Positions 16,876 to 23,994 of a stretch of 48,848 bases of DNA are shown here, one piece after another. Made by a program: the position numbers and the translations under genes. Source of the stretch: an uncultured Desulfovibrio sp. GTDB lineage: Bacteria > Desulfobacterota > Desulfovibrionia > Desulfovibrionales > Desulfovibrionaceae. Each line of letters opens with the position of its first letter. Positions within the stretch are counted from its first letter, which is position 1. Where the stretch lies: NCBI RefSeq assembly GCF_910584445.1, contig NZ_CAJUBO010000021.1, forward strand, positions 1 to 48,848. The letters run 5' to 3'. The notes under the pieces were generated by a model. It made no database searches. It was not told where the DNA came from and saw only the letters and a program-made list of their open reading frames with translations.

Positions 16876-18153
16876 ATGGCTAATACAGTCATCATCGGCG
16901 CGCAATGGGGCGACGAAGGCAAGGGCAAGATCGTTGACATGCTCAGCGCCCGCAGCCAGGTCATCGTGCGCTTTCAGGGCGGCAACAATGCCGGGCATAC
17001 CATCAGGGTCGGCAACGAGGAGACCATCCTCCATCTCGTCCCCTCCGGCATCCTCCATCCCGGCGCCTTGTGCCTGGTGGGCAACGGCGTGGTGCTCGAC
17101 CCCGAGGTGTTCCTGCACGAAACGGACGAGCTGGCCGCCCGCGGCGTCGATGTCTCGCCCGGCCGCCTTGCCGTGAGCAAGAAGGCGCACCTTATCCTGC
17201 CCTACCACAAAAGCCTGGACAAGGCGCGCGAGGCCAAGCGCGCGGGGCACAAGATCGGCACCACCGGCCGGGGCATCGGTCCCTGTTACGAGGACAAGGC
17301 CGCGCGCGTGGGTCTGCGCGCGGGCGACCTGGCCGACCCGGATCTTGTGCGCGCCAAGGTGCGCCACGCGCTGCTGGAAAAAAACGTGCTGCTCCGCGAG
17401 CTGTACAAGTTCGAGCCGCTGGACCCGGACGCCGTCAGCGACGCCCTGCTCGCCCTGGCCCCGCGCCTGCTGCCCTATGTGCAGGATACGGACGCAAGGC
17501 TCCATGCCGCCATGGATGCCGGCGCCGATGTGCTCTTCGAGGGGGCGCAGGGCATCCATCTCGACATCGACCACGGCACCTATCCCTTTGTGACCTCGTC
17601 CAACACCGTGGCCGGCAATGCCGCCGCCGGCAGCGCCGTGGCGCCGTCCGCCCTGGAGCGCGTGGTGGGCGTCATCAAGGCCTACACCACCCGCGTGGGT
17701 TCAGGACCCTTCCCCACCGAGCTTCTGGACGATGCGGGCAGTTACCTGCGTACCAACGGCCACGAGTTCGGGGCCACCACGGGGCGCCCGCGCCGCTGCG
17801 GCTGGTTCGACGCGGTGGTGGCGCGCGAAAGCGTGCGCCTCAACGGCATCACGGACCTGGCGCTCACCAAGCTGGATGTCCTCCAGAACCTGCCTGTCCT
17901 CAGGATCTGCGTGGCCTATGAACTGGACGGCAAGACGCTGGACTACCTGCCGCAGGAGGAAGGCGCCCTTGGACGCGTGACGCCCGTCTATGAGGAAGTC
18001 CCGGGCTTTGAGGAGGATATTTCCGGCTGCCGTGATTTCGCCGAACTGCCGGACACGGTGCGCGCCTATGTGGAGCGTCTGGAGGAACTCGCCGGGGCGC
18101 GGATCTCCTTCGTCTCCGTGGGGCCTGGCCGGGAACAGACCATCGAGCGCTGA
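16876..18153 (+). CDS. purA: Adenylosuccinate synthetase
   Basis: A 425-residue enzyme joining IMP and aspartate with GTP hydrolysis to give adenylosuccinate, the first committed step to AMP. The N-terminal GTP loop IGAQWGDEGKGK, then QGGNNAGHT, the IMP-loop TTGRGIGPCYEDK, EGAQG, DHGTYPFVTSSNT, and the C-terminal TTGRPRRCGWFD are all present. Length matches the family. ATG 16876 follows an AAAGGTGG ribosome site. It has its own promoter and is followed after 38 bp by holB. Confidence 0.97.
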   Translation: MANTVIIGAQWGDEGKGKIVDMLSARSQVIVRFQGGNNAGHTIRVGNEETILHLVPSGILHPGALCLVGNGVVLDPEVFLHETDELAARGVDVSPGRLAVSKKAHLILPYHKSLDKAREAKRAGHKIGTTGRGIGPCYEDKAARVGLRAGDLADPDLVRAKVRHALLEKNVLLRELYKFEPLDPDAVSDALLALAPRLLPYVQDTDARLHAAMDAGADVLFEGAQGIHLDIDHGTYPFVTSSNTVAGNAAAGSAVAPSALERVVGVIKAYTTRVGSGPFPTELLDDAGSYLRTNGHEFGATTGRPRRCGWFDAVVARESVRLNGITDLALTKLDVLQNLPVLRICVAYELDGKTLDYLPQEEGALGRVTPVYEEVPGFEEDISGCRDFAELPDTVRAYVERLEELAGARISFVSVGPGREQTIER

Positions 18154-18191
18154 CCGGCGTTCCGCGCCGTCCCGCGGCGCCGCCCGACGTC

Positions 18192-19178
18192 ATGGACGCA
18201 GTCGACAGCCTTCTTCCGGCCATCACGGGCGAGGAGTTTGCCCGCCTGCGCGGCATTCTCGACCGTCTGGCGCTCACCCCGCCCCAGACCCTGCTGCTGG
18301 AGGGCGGCACGGAAGCCTCGCGCCAGGATCTGGCGCGTTACTGGGCCGCGGCCTGCAACTGCCCGCAGGCGCTCGCCGCGGCCGACCGGGGACAGCCCGC
18401 GGCCCCCTGCCTTGCCTGCCCGGTCTGCGGGCAGATCGCCGCCGGAGAGCATCTTGACGTCCTGGCCTTTGACGGCCGCATCGCCAACCGCGAGGACGAG
18501 GAAAACCCCGGCCCGGTGCTGGCCTTCAACATGCGCCGCGCCCGCGAACTCAAGAGCCGCCTGCGCGACGCGCCGCACGGCGCGGGCCGTCGCGTCGTCC
18601 TGCTCATGGGGCTTTCGCCCAGCCGGGACGAAGCCGCCAACGCCCTGCTCAAAGCCCTGGAAGAGCCTCTCCCGCACACGGTCTTCGTGCTGCTGGCGCC
18701 GCAACGCGAGCAACTGCTGCCCACGCTGGTCTCCCGCGCCTTCTGCCTCACACTGCCCTGGCCCGACAGCCCCGCCGCCGACCCGGCGCTGGCCGCCTGG
18801 GAAACGACGCTGGCGGACTTTTTGCGTACCGGCCAGGGCTTGCTCGAAAAGACCGCCGCCAGGGGCGGCCTGGACGCGGCACTGGCGGGCAGGCTCCTTC
18901 TGGGCTGCCAGAGGGCGCTCCTCCGCGTCCTGTCCCAGAGGACCCCGGAAGGCCCGCTGGATGCGGCCCTGGCGCCGTTCAGCCCCGCGGCTGACCACGG
19001 AACGCGGCACCGCGGGGCGCCGACGTCCCCGGAGGCGCGCGCGGCCCTGTGCGGCCGCTGGCTCGACGAGGCCCAGGAAATGCTCCGCTACGGCGTGGCG
19101 CCGGCCCGCGTCATGGAGGCCTTCGCCAGCCGGCTCTTTGTGCTCCTGCGGGAAGGGACGGCCGAAAACGGGGCATGA
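18192..19178 (+). CDS. holB: DNA polymerase III subunit delta'
   Basis: A 328-residue AAA+ clamp-loader subunit. The Walker A position (LLLEGGTEAS) is degenerate, as usual for delta', which does not hydrolyse ATP. A zinc-type CLACPVCG cluster lies near residue 75, and the conserved NALLKALEEP and LVSRAF segments lie around residues 155-185; the common Cys of the SRC motif is replaced by Ala. It opens the sliding clamp together with tau/gamma and delta. It lies 38 bp after purA and ends 16 bp from the convergent cobQ, with no terminator visible between them. Confidence 0.87.
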   Translation: MDAVDSLLPAITGEEFARLRGILDRLALTPPQTLLLEGGTEASRQDLARYWAAACNCPQALAAADRGQPAAPCLACPVCGQIAAGEHLDVLAFDGRIANREDEENPGPVLAFNMRRARELKSRLRDAPHGAGRRVVLLMGLSPSRDEAANALLKALEEPLPHTVFVLLAPQREQLLPTLVSRAFCLTLPWPDSPAADPALAAWETTLADFLRTGQGLLEKTAARGGLDAALAGRLLLGCQRALLRVLSQRTPEGPLDAALAPFSPAADHGTRHRGAPTSPEARAALCGRWLDEAQEMLRYGVAPARVMEAFASRLFVLLREGTAENGA

Positions 19179-19194
19179 CCGGCCGCGCGCCGCC

Positions 19195-20748
19195 TCACAG
19201 CCCGAGCAGGGACTCCACGGCGGCCATGTCCAGACTGGCGGCCACCACATCCGCCACCCTGTCCAGCTCCGGCCCAAGCTCCCAGGCGATCCCGTCCATG
19301 GCGGGCAGTCCGGCTTCCCGGCGCAGGCGCCCGAGCAGCGCATGGCGGAAGGCGTCGCTGTCGAACACGCCATGCAGGTAACTGCCCCAGACGCGCGCGC
19401 TGCCGGCGGCATCGACCCTGCCCCAGCCCAGCGCCCCGCCCGCCGCGTCCCGCATGATCACATGCGCGCCGCCGCCGCTGAGCACACTGCGGCCATGGTG
19501 GATCTCATACCCGGCCACCGGCAGGGGCGCCCCGCCCAGGGAGGACAGCGCCGTCCCCACTGTCCTTCGCAGGGTCTTGGCCGCCGCAAGCTCCGTGACG
19601 AGCGGCAGCAGCCCCAGCCCCCCGACGCTGCCGCCGGCTTCCAGCGCCAGCGGATCGTCAATGCGCTCGCCCAGAAGTTGCAGGCCGCCGCAGATGCCGA
19701 CCACGGCGCCGCGCCCCCCGGCAAGACAACCCAGGGCATGGGCGCGCAGGGCCTCCGCCAGGCCGGAGGCCCGCAGGAAGCGCATATCTTCGATGCTGTT
19801 GCGGCTGCCGGGCAAAATGACGAGTGCCGGCGCGCCCAGCTCCCCAGGCCGCCGCACCACGCGCAGGCGAAGCCCGGGTTCGGCGCGCAGGGCGTCGCAA
19901 TCCGTGGCATTGCTGATATGCGGCAGATCGATGAGCGCCACATCCAGCATGCCGGAGGCCCTGTCCGCCGTTCCGCCGGCAAGGCCGGGGGTCCGGCCCA
20001 GCTTGAAGCCGACGGAATCTTCCTCCGGCAGCCGCAGGTCGGGGATCATGGGAATGACGCCGAAAAACGGACGCCGCGTGCGGCGGCTCACCGCCTCCAT
20101 GGCGGGCGCGAGCAGGCTCGCGTCCCCCCGGAAGCGATTGAGCGCGAACCCCGCCACCCGCGCGCGATCCGCGCGCCCCAGCAGGCTCATGGTGCCCGCC
20201 AGGGCGGCAAAGGCACCGCCCCTGTCGATGTCCGCCACCAGCAGGACCGCCGCGCCCGCCTGCGCCGCCATACGCATATTGACGATGTCATGCGGCCGGA
20301 GATTGATCTCCGCCGGGCTGCCCGCGCCCTCCAGCACCATGGCGTCCCTGCCGGCGGCAAGCTCCGCATAGGCGCGGCGCACCGCCTTCCAGGCCGCAGG
20401 CTTGTAGGCGAGGTACTCGCGCACGCGCATCATGCCCACGGGCTTGCCAAGCACGATGACCTGCGAGCCGTGGTCGGAAGTGGGCTTGAGCAGGACGGGA
20501 TTCATGCGCGCATCCGGCTCCAGGCCGCAGGCCGCCGCCTGAAGGGCCTGCGCGCGGCCCATTTCCTCGCCGCGCAGAGTGACGAAGGAATTGAGCGCCA
20601 TGTTCTGCGCCTTGAACGGCGCCACCCGAAGCCCGCGCCGCGTCAGGAGACGGCAGAGCGCGGCCGCGATCAGGCTCTTGCCCGCATCCGAGCAGGTGCC
20701 CTGTACCATGAGGGCCGGGACGCGGCTCCCGGAACGCGCGTCAGTCAT
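19195..20748 (-). CDS. cobQ: Cobyric acid synthase
   Basis: A 517-residue two-domain enzyme amidating four carboxylates of adenosylcobyrinic a,c-diamide in cobalamin synthesis. The N-terminal dethiobiotin-synthetase-like domain has VQGTCSDAGKS (P-loop) and APFKAQNMALNS. The C-terminal class I glutaminase-like domain has GICGGLQLLG with the catalytic Cys, then YEIHHGRS and the final SYLHGVFD. The start at 20748 gives the usual few residues before the P-loop strand; an in-frame ATG at 20778 would add ten more. No other cobalamin gene is in the window. Confidence 0.93.
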   Translation of the reverse strand: MTDARSGSRVPALMVQGTCSDAGKSLIAAALCRLLTRRGLRVAPFKAQNMALNSFVTLRGEEMGRAQALQAAACGLEPDARMNPVLLKPTSDHGSQVIVLGKPVGMMRVREYLAYKPAAWKAVRRAYAELAAGRDAMVLEGAGSPAEINLRPHDIVNMRMAAQAGAAVLLVADIDRGGAFAALAGTMSLLGRADRARVAGFALNRFRGDASLLAPAMEAVSRRTRRPFFGVIPMIPDLRLPEEDSVGFKLGRTPGLAGGTADRASGMLDVALIDLPHISNATDCDALRAEPGLRLRVVRRPGELGAPALVILPGSRNSIEDMRFLRASGLAEALRAHALGCLAGGRGAVVGICGGLQLLGERIDDPLALEAGGSVGGLGLLPLVTELAAAKTLRRTVGTALSSLGGAPLPVAGYEIHHGRSVLSGGGAHVIMRDAAGGALGWGRVDAAGSARVWGSYLHGVFDSDAFRHALLGRLRREAGLPAMDGIAWELGPELDRVADVVAASLDMAAVESLLGL

Positions 20749-20871
20749 GGACCCGTGCCGGGGAGACGCGCGCCCCATCCCGGGCGGCCGGCCGGAGCGC
20801 CAGGCGCGGCCGACCGTCCGCGCGGAAGAGCGGAAAGGAAAGGGAAACGGAGCGCACGCCCGGGCAGGCTC

Positions 20872-21405
20872 CTATTTCACGCTTTGGGCAAGCACGTCCA
20901 GCATAAGGGCATCCGGCTGCCGCTTGCAGGCATCCAGAAAGGCATCCAGGCTTTCATTGCTCTCGAGGACTGAGCCGGACCCGCCGCTCTTGCCCCGCTG
21001 GTACCCGTCCAGCCAGATGACGAAGCCGCTGCCGTCCTCCTCGTTGGCCGCATAGTCCTTGCAGGTGGTCTTGTCCGCGCGCCACGGCCCCTCATTGGCA
21101 ACGACCCTGTTCTTGCGCGCCTTTTCCCAGAGCGGGAGGACCTTTTCCGCCGGAGCGGCCTGGCAGGTATCGTACACTTCCTGGATCAGCGGCGCCATGA
21201 GGGCCGGATCGGCCACGGGCGCCCCCGCCCGGGCCGCCGCATACCCGTCCAGCTGCAGGCCCTCGAACAGCGGAGGCTCGCCGGAAACGGTGGAGGCCAC
21301 CAGTTCCGCGCAGATATAGGTGGCGGGATCGATCTTTTCGTCGGCCGCCACGGCATTTCCGGCAAGCAGCAGGGCGCAGCAGCACAGCAACAGCGTTTTC
21401 CGCAT
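20872..21405 (-). CDS. Periplasmic protein with two HdeA-like domains
   Basis: A 177-residue protein with a clear signal peptide (positive start, CCCALLLAG core, cleavage near AVAA/DEK). The mature part holds two similar segments: TYICAELVA...GLQLDGYAAA (about 25-95) and TTCKDYAANEEDGSGFVIWLDGYQRG (about 115-177). Each starts with a Cys, has a DGY turn, and ends with a second Cys in a helix, the HdeA/HdeB pattern. HdeA is an acid-activated periplasmic chaperone; a tandem form could act similarly, but that is inference. A strong AGGAGA precedes the ATG. The leader from the predicted promoter is about 310 nt long. Confidence 0.68.
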   Translation of the reverse strand: MRKTLLLCCCALLLAGNAVAADEKIDPATYICAELVASTVSGEPPLFEGLQLDGYAAARAGAPVADPALMAPLIQEVYDTCQAAPAEKVLPLWEKARKNRVVANEGPWRADKTTCKDYAANEEDGSGFVIWLDGYQRGKSGGSGSVLESNESLDAFLDACKRQPDALMLDVLAQSVK

Positions 21406-21515
21406 GGGAGTCTCCTGAAAAAGGGGGTACGGCATGCACCGCGCCCCTCAAAAAATGTGATGGGTCCGGACAGGATCGGACCGGCGCCCTTCCCGGGGGC
21501 AGGACCGGGCATTGC

Positions 21516-21580
21516 CACGCCGGGCCACGCCGAACCGCGCCGAACCGCGCCGGGCCGGACCCGGCCGGACCCGGCCGGCC
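21516..21580. repeat. Degenerate 10-bp tandem repeat in the HdeA-like gene leader
   Basis: About six and a half copies of a decamer: CACGCCGGGC, CACGCCGAAC, CGCGCCGAAC, CGCGCCGGGC, CGGACCCGGC, CGGACCCGGC. It lies between the promoter at 21723 and the gene start at 21405, a 500-bp non-coding stretch that otherwise holds only the leader repeat. Confidence 0.6.
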
Positions 21581-21639
21581 CAGAACGAGCAAACATCCGG
21601 GAAAGCGCCGCGCCCGCATCTGCCCGCGCGAAAGAGCCG

Positions 21640-21751
21640 AAGGTCTCTCCCCGGGAATGCCGCCGGAATTTCCGGGCCGCTTCAGGTTCCGGACGATGCC
21701 GATGGCCCTGCGCTGGCGCCTGAGTATACGGTCAACCGCCATGATGGTCAA
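21640..21751 (-). promoter_or_regulatory. Promoter-leader module copy A, upstream of the HdeA-like gene
   Basis: On the minus strand TTGACC (21751-21746), 17 bp and TATACT (21728-21723) form a near-consensus promoter. The next 80 nt resemble those after promoter copy B at 23806: shared blocks are GGCCATC, GTCCGG, GCATTCC and GAGAGACCTTCGGC. The similarity covers the spacer as well, so the module was copied as a unit. Confidence 0.6.
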
Positions 21752-21904
21752 AGGCCGCGGGAGGCATTGGCGTGGCCGGGATCTGTCCAGCGCCGCCATA
21801 CACCGTCAACGGAGTCCGGCCGCGATTGCGTTGCCACGCGAAGCGCGGCGCACGCAACCGGAGAGCAACGCGGCGTGTATTTTGACAGGTTCGGCACTTC
21901 CCAC

Positions 21905-23218
21905 TCAGGAGAAAATGTCCAGACGCCAGACGTTTTTTCCGCCATTTTTGGCGGAATACAAGGCTTTATCCGCTACCTGATAATACTCCATATAGCTATG
22001 CCTGACAGTCTGACTCAGGCCTATGCCAATACTGGCGCGTATTTGGAAAGGCAAATCCTTTTGTGCATCAAGCGTTTCAAAAATTCGTTCGCAGATATTC
22101 TTAATAAAGTCCGTACCATTCCCGTGCACAAATGCTCCAAACTCATCGCCACCCAGTCGAAAAACAATGTCATTGTTCCGAAACACATTTCTGAGGATCT
22201 TTCCAAATACCTGCAATGTACTGTCTCCGACAGCATGCCCATATGTATCATTGATGCCCTTGAAGTCATCCAGATCAAAAAGAAACAGGGCTTTGGAATT
22301 TTCTTCAGCGCAAATATCGTTTATCATGGCAATCGCGGTTTTTCTATTATACAGCCCTGTCAATCCGTCTCTGGATGCTTCATTTTCAAGCCTGTGTCGA
22401 TGTGCGACTTCCTGATCGATATTATGCGCCAACACGAGAATATATCTTTTCTTGAACACCTCGTTAAAATATGTTGTAAATATCAATTTATACCATTGAA
22501 AATTGCCCTCGTTCCCGGTCAGATTCAAGGCAAATTCTCCCGTAATTTCACTCTCCCTCCTATCTTCATGTAACGATGAAAAAATATTTTCCATATCCGG
22601 CAAGTCCTTCTCCTGAAGGACCCCGTATTCGACGAGACTCCCGGGAACATTCTCCACCCGAAGCGGCAGGTTGCTTATGCGGGGGAGAATGTCATTATCA
22701 TTGATAAGAGTTTTCTCATCAACATCATAAAAGAACATATAATCTATGGCGTTTTTCAATACGATTTCCATACAACGCCGGGCATCCTCAAGCTCCCGCT
22801 GGATATATATCCTGCCTGATACATTCGTAATGATGCAAGCACAGTAGCCGTACGCGATCTGGTAGCAGCTTATCTCAAGGTATCTCCCTATCTCAGGACT
22901 GTAATCCTTGAGCGTCTGGGCTACGCCATTGCATGCTGTATCCCAGTACGGAAGCAGCCATTTCCTGTCGCCATCAGGAAAAAGATCTTTATAAAAAGAT
23001 GCGCCGAGCAATCTTTCAAGTTGGACATTTTCCAGTTTTGCCAATGCCTCATTGGCATAGACAAACGTAAAGTCGACGGGATTGTTTGTTTCGTCAACTT
23101 CAAGATGGATAATGGCAACAGCGGCTGACATCCTGTCCAGACACGCCGCCAGGAAGCCATCGCTCCCCCCGGAACAAGGACACTTCGGCATACTGTTTTC
23201 AGGAAAATGACAAGGCAT
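21905..23218 (-). CDS. PAS-GGDEF diguanylate cyclase
   Basis: A 437-residue protein. Residues about 20-130 and 145-265 look like two PAS-type sensor domains; no membrane segment is seen, so it is probably cytosolic. Residues 275-435 form a GGDEF domain with RDGLTGLYNRK, FDLDDFKGINDTYGH, the intact catalytic GGDEF (356-360) and a five-residue-upstream RNND inhibitory I-site. It should make cyclic di-GMP with product feedback. The gene is visibly AT-rich against its neighbours and uses many A/T-ending codons, suggesting recent acquisition. AGGAG precedes ATG 23218. A family 1 repeat lies in its predicted 560-nt leader. Confidence 0.93.
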   Translation of the reverse strand: MPCHFPENSMPKCPCSGGSDGFLAACLDRMSAAVAIIHLEVDETNNPVDFTFVYANEALAKLENVQLERLLGASFYKDLFPDGDRKWLLPYWDTACNGVAQTLKDYSPEIGRYLEISCYQIAYGYCACIITNVSGRIYIQRELEDARRCMEIVLKNAIDYMFFYDVDEKTLINDNDILPRISNLPLRVENVPGSLVEYGVLQEKDLPDMENIFSSLHEDRRESEITGEFALNLTGNEGNFQWYKLIFTTYFNEVFKKRYILVLAHNIDQEVAHRHRLENEASRDGLTGLYNRKTAIAMINDICAEENSKALFLFDLDDFKGINDTYGHAVGDSTLQVFGKILRNVFRNNDIVFRLGGDEFGAFVHGNGTDFIKNICERIFETLDAQKDLPFQIRASIGIGLSQTVRHSYMEYYQVADKALYSAKNGGKNVWRLDIFS

Positions 23219-23485
23219 GGAGACTCCTGCTCACCAGGGGAAAATGTTCATAAAACATCGGTGCTCTTTTCCATTTCATACCAGCGAATGGTCCATCACT
23301 CTCCAACACAACTCCTCGCAAAAGATCCCTATATCTCATATACCGCGTCGCGCGCAACAGCAGCAGTTGTGATGCGGAGGGGAAACCCGCGGCGCTCCCC
23401 GGTCCACCATAGGGGGGAGACATCTGCGCGTTCCGTCCCGCTGGTGGGGCGCTTCCGGCGTGCGCCCGACCGATCCGGCCTTCGC

Positions 23486-23629
23486 CTAGTGTCTACTTGC
23501 AAAAGTAGACACTACAAAACCCGTAAGGGTTTTGCGGCGGCATAGCCGCCGTGAGTGAGCGAAAAACCACGCTTTTTCGCGAACGATCCTGCAAAAATTC
23601 TGCGCGGAATTTTTGCAAGTAGACACTAG
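23486..23629. repeat. Family 1 five-hairpin element, copy 1
   Basis: Bounded by CTAG on both sides with perfect 19-bp inverted ends (CTAGTGTCTACTTGCAAAA). Inside are five perfect hairpins in a row: TAGTGTCTACTT/GCAA loop (23487-23514), AAAACCC/GTAA loop (23516-23533), CGGCGGC/ATA loop (23535-23551), GCGAAAAA/CCACGC loop (23559-23580) and TGCAAAAATTC/TGCGCG loop (23590-23617). No coding capacity. The first 115 or so bases match copy 2 at 44719 exactly. It lies between promoter copy B and the GGDEF gene. Confidence 0.85.
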
Positions 23630-23699
23630 CGGGACCGCACATTTCCGGGATGGATGGTCGAAGCACCCGCGGATACACGCACCCCCGCCCACCGTATCC

Positions 23700-23806
23700 G
23701 CCGGAGAGCGCCGAAGGTCTTTCCTGAAGGAATGCGCCCCAGATGCCGGACAGCCTGATGGCCGGCACCAAGTTTTGATCATACGGTCAACAGCCATGAC
23801 GGTCAA
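23700..23806 (-). promoter_or_regulatory. Promoter-leader module copy B, upstream of the GGDEF gene
   Basis: On the minus strand TTGACC (23806-23801), 17 bp and TATGAT (23783-23778) form a sigma-70-type promoter whose spacer is nearly identical to that of copy A. The leader then repeats GGCCATC, GTCCGG, GCATTCC and AAAGACCTTCGGC. It points to the GGDEF gene 560 nt away, across the family 1 element. The 23219-23994 stretch contains no convincing gene. Confidence 0.6.
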
Positions 23807-23859
23807 AGATTTTTGGCAGCTTTCGCGTGATCGCAACGGGTCCGCATCCTCCAGTGTCC

Positions 23860-23908
23860 AGAGCAGTTTGCTGAGGAAAATCTCTGCCGTACAGCTATTT
23901 TTCTCGGC
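23860..23908 (-). repeat. Decayed family 2 element end
   Basis: AGAGCAGTTTGCTGAGGAAAAT followed by a damaged palindrome matches, in reverse orientation, the right end of the full family 2 element at 34953-35001. The hairpin arms (CTGAGGAAAATCTCTG and CAGCTATTTTTCTCGG) now carry several mismatches. Confidence 0.5.
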
Positions 23909-23931
23909 TTTCCCCGTGGGCCGGCCGCCGA

Positions 23932-23965
23932 AAACGCAAGGGGCGCGCCCCTGCGGACGCGCCCC
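23932..23965 (-). terminator. Candidate terminator of the chemoreceptor gene
   Basis: On the minus strand GGGGCGCG (23965-23958) pairs with CGCGCCCC (23947-23940), followed by TTGCGTTTTC. The stem is strong and the T tract weak. It lies 30 bp after the stop codon. Confidence 0.45.
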
Positions 23966-23994
23966 CCGGCTTGTGTGTACGCTGCTCCGAACGC

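Noticed and set aside
21620..21660. Glycine-riboswitch-like GGAGAGACC string in leader copy A
   Set aside because: The required downstream CCGAAGG-type block and second aptamer are not in order, and copy B departs from the consensus.
23493..23836. Minus-strand frames running through promoter copy B and the family 1 element
   Set aside because: They contain the promoter hexamers and five perfect hairpins, and the similarity to copy A is at DNA level across differing frames.
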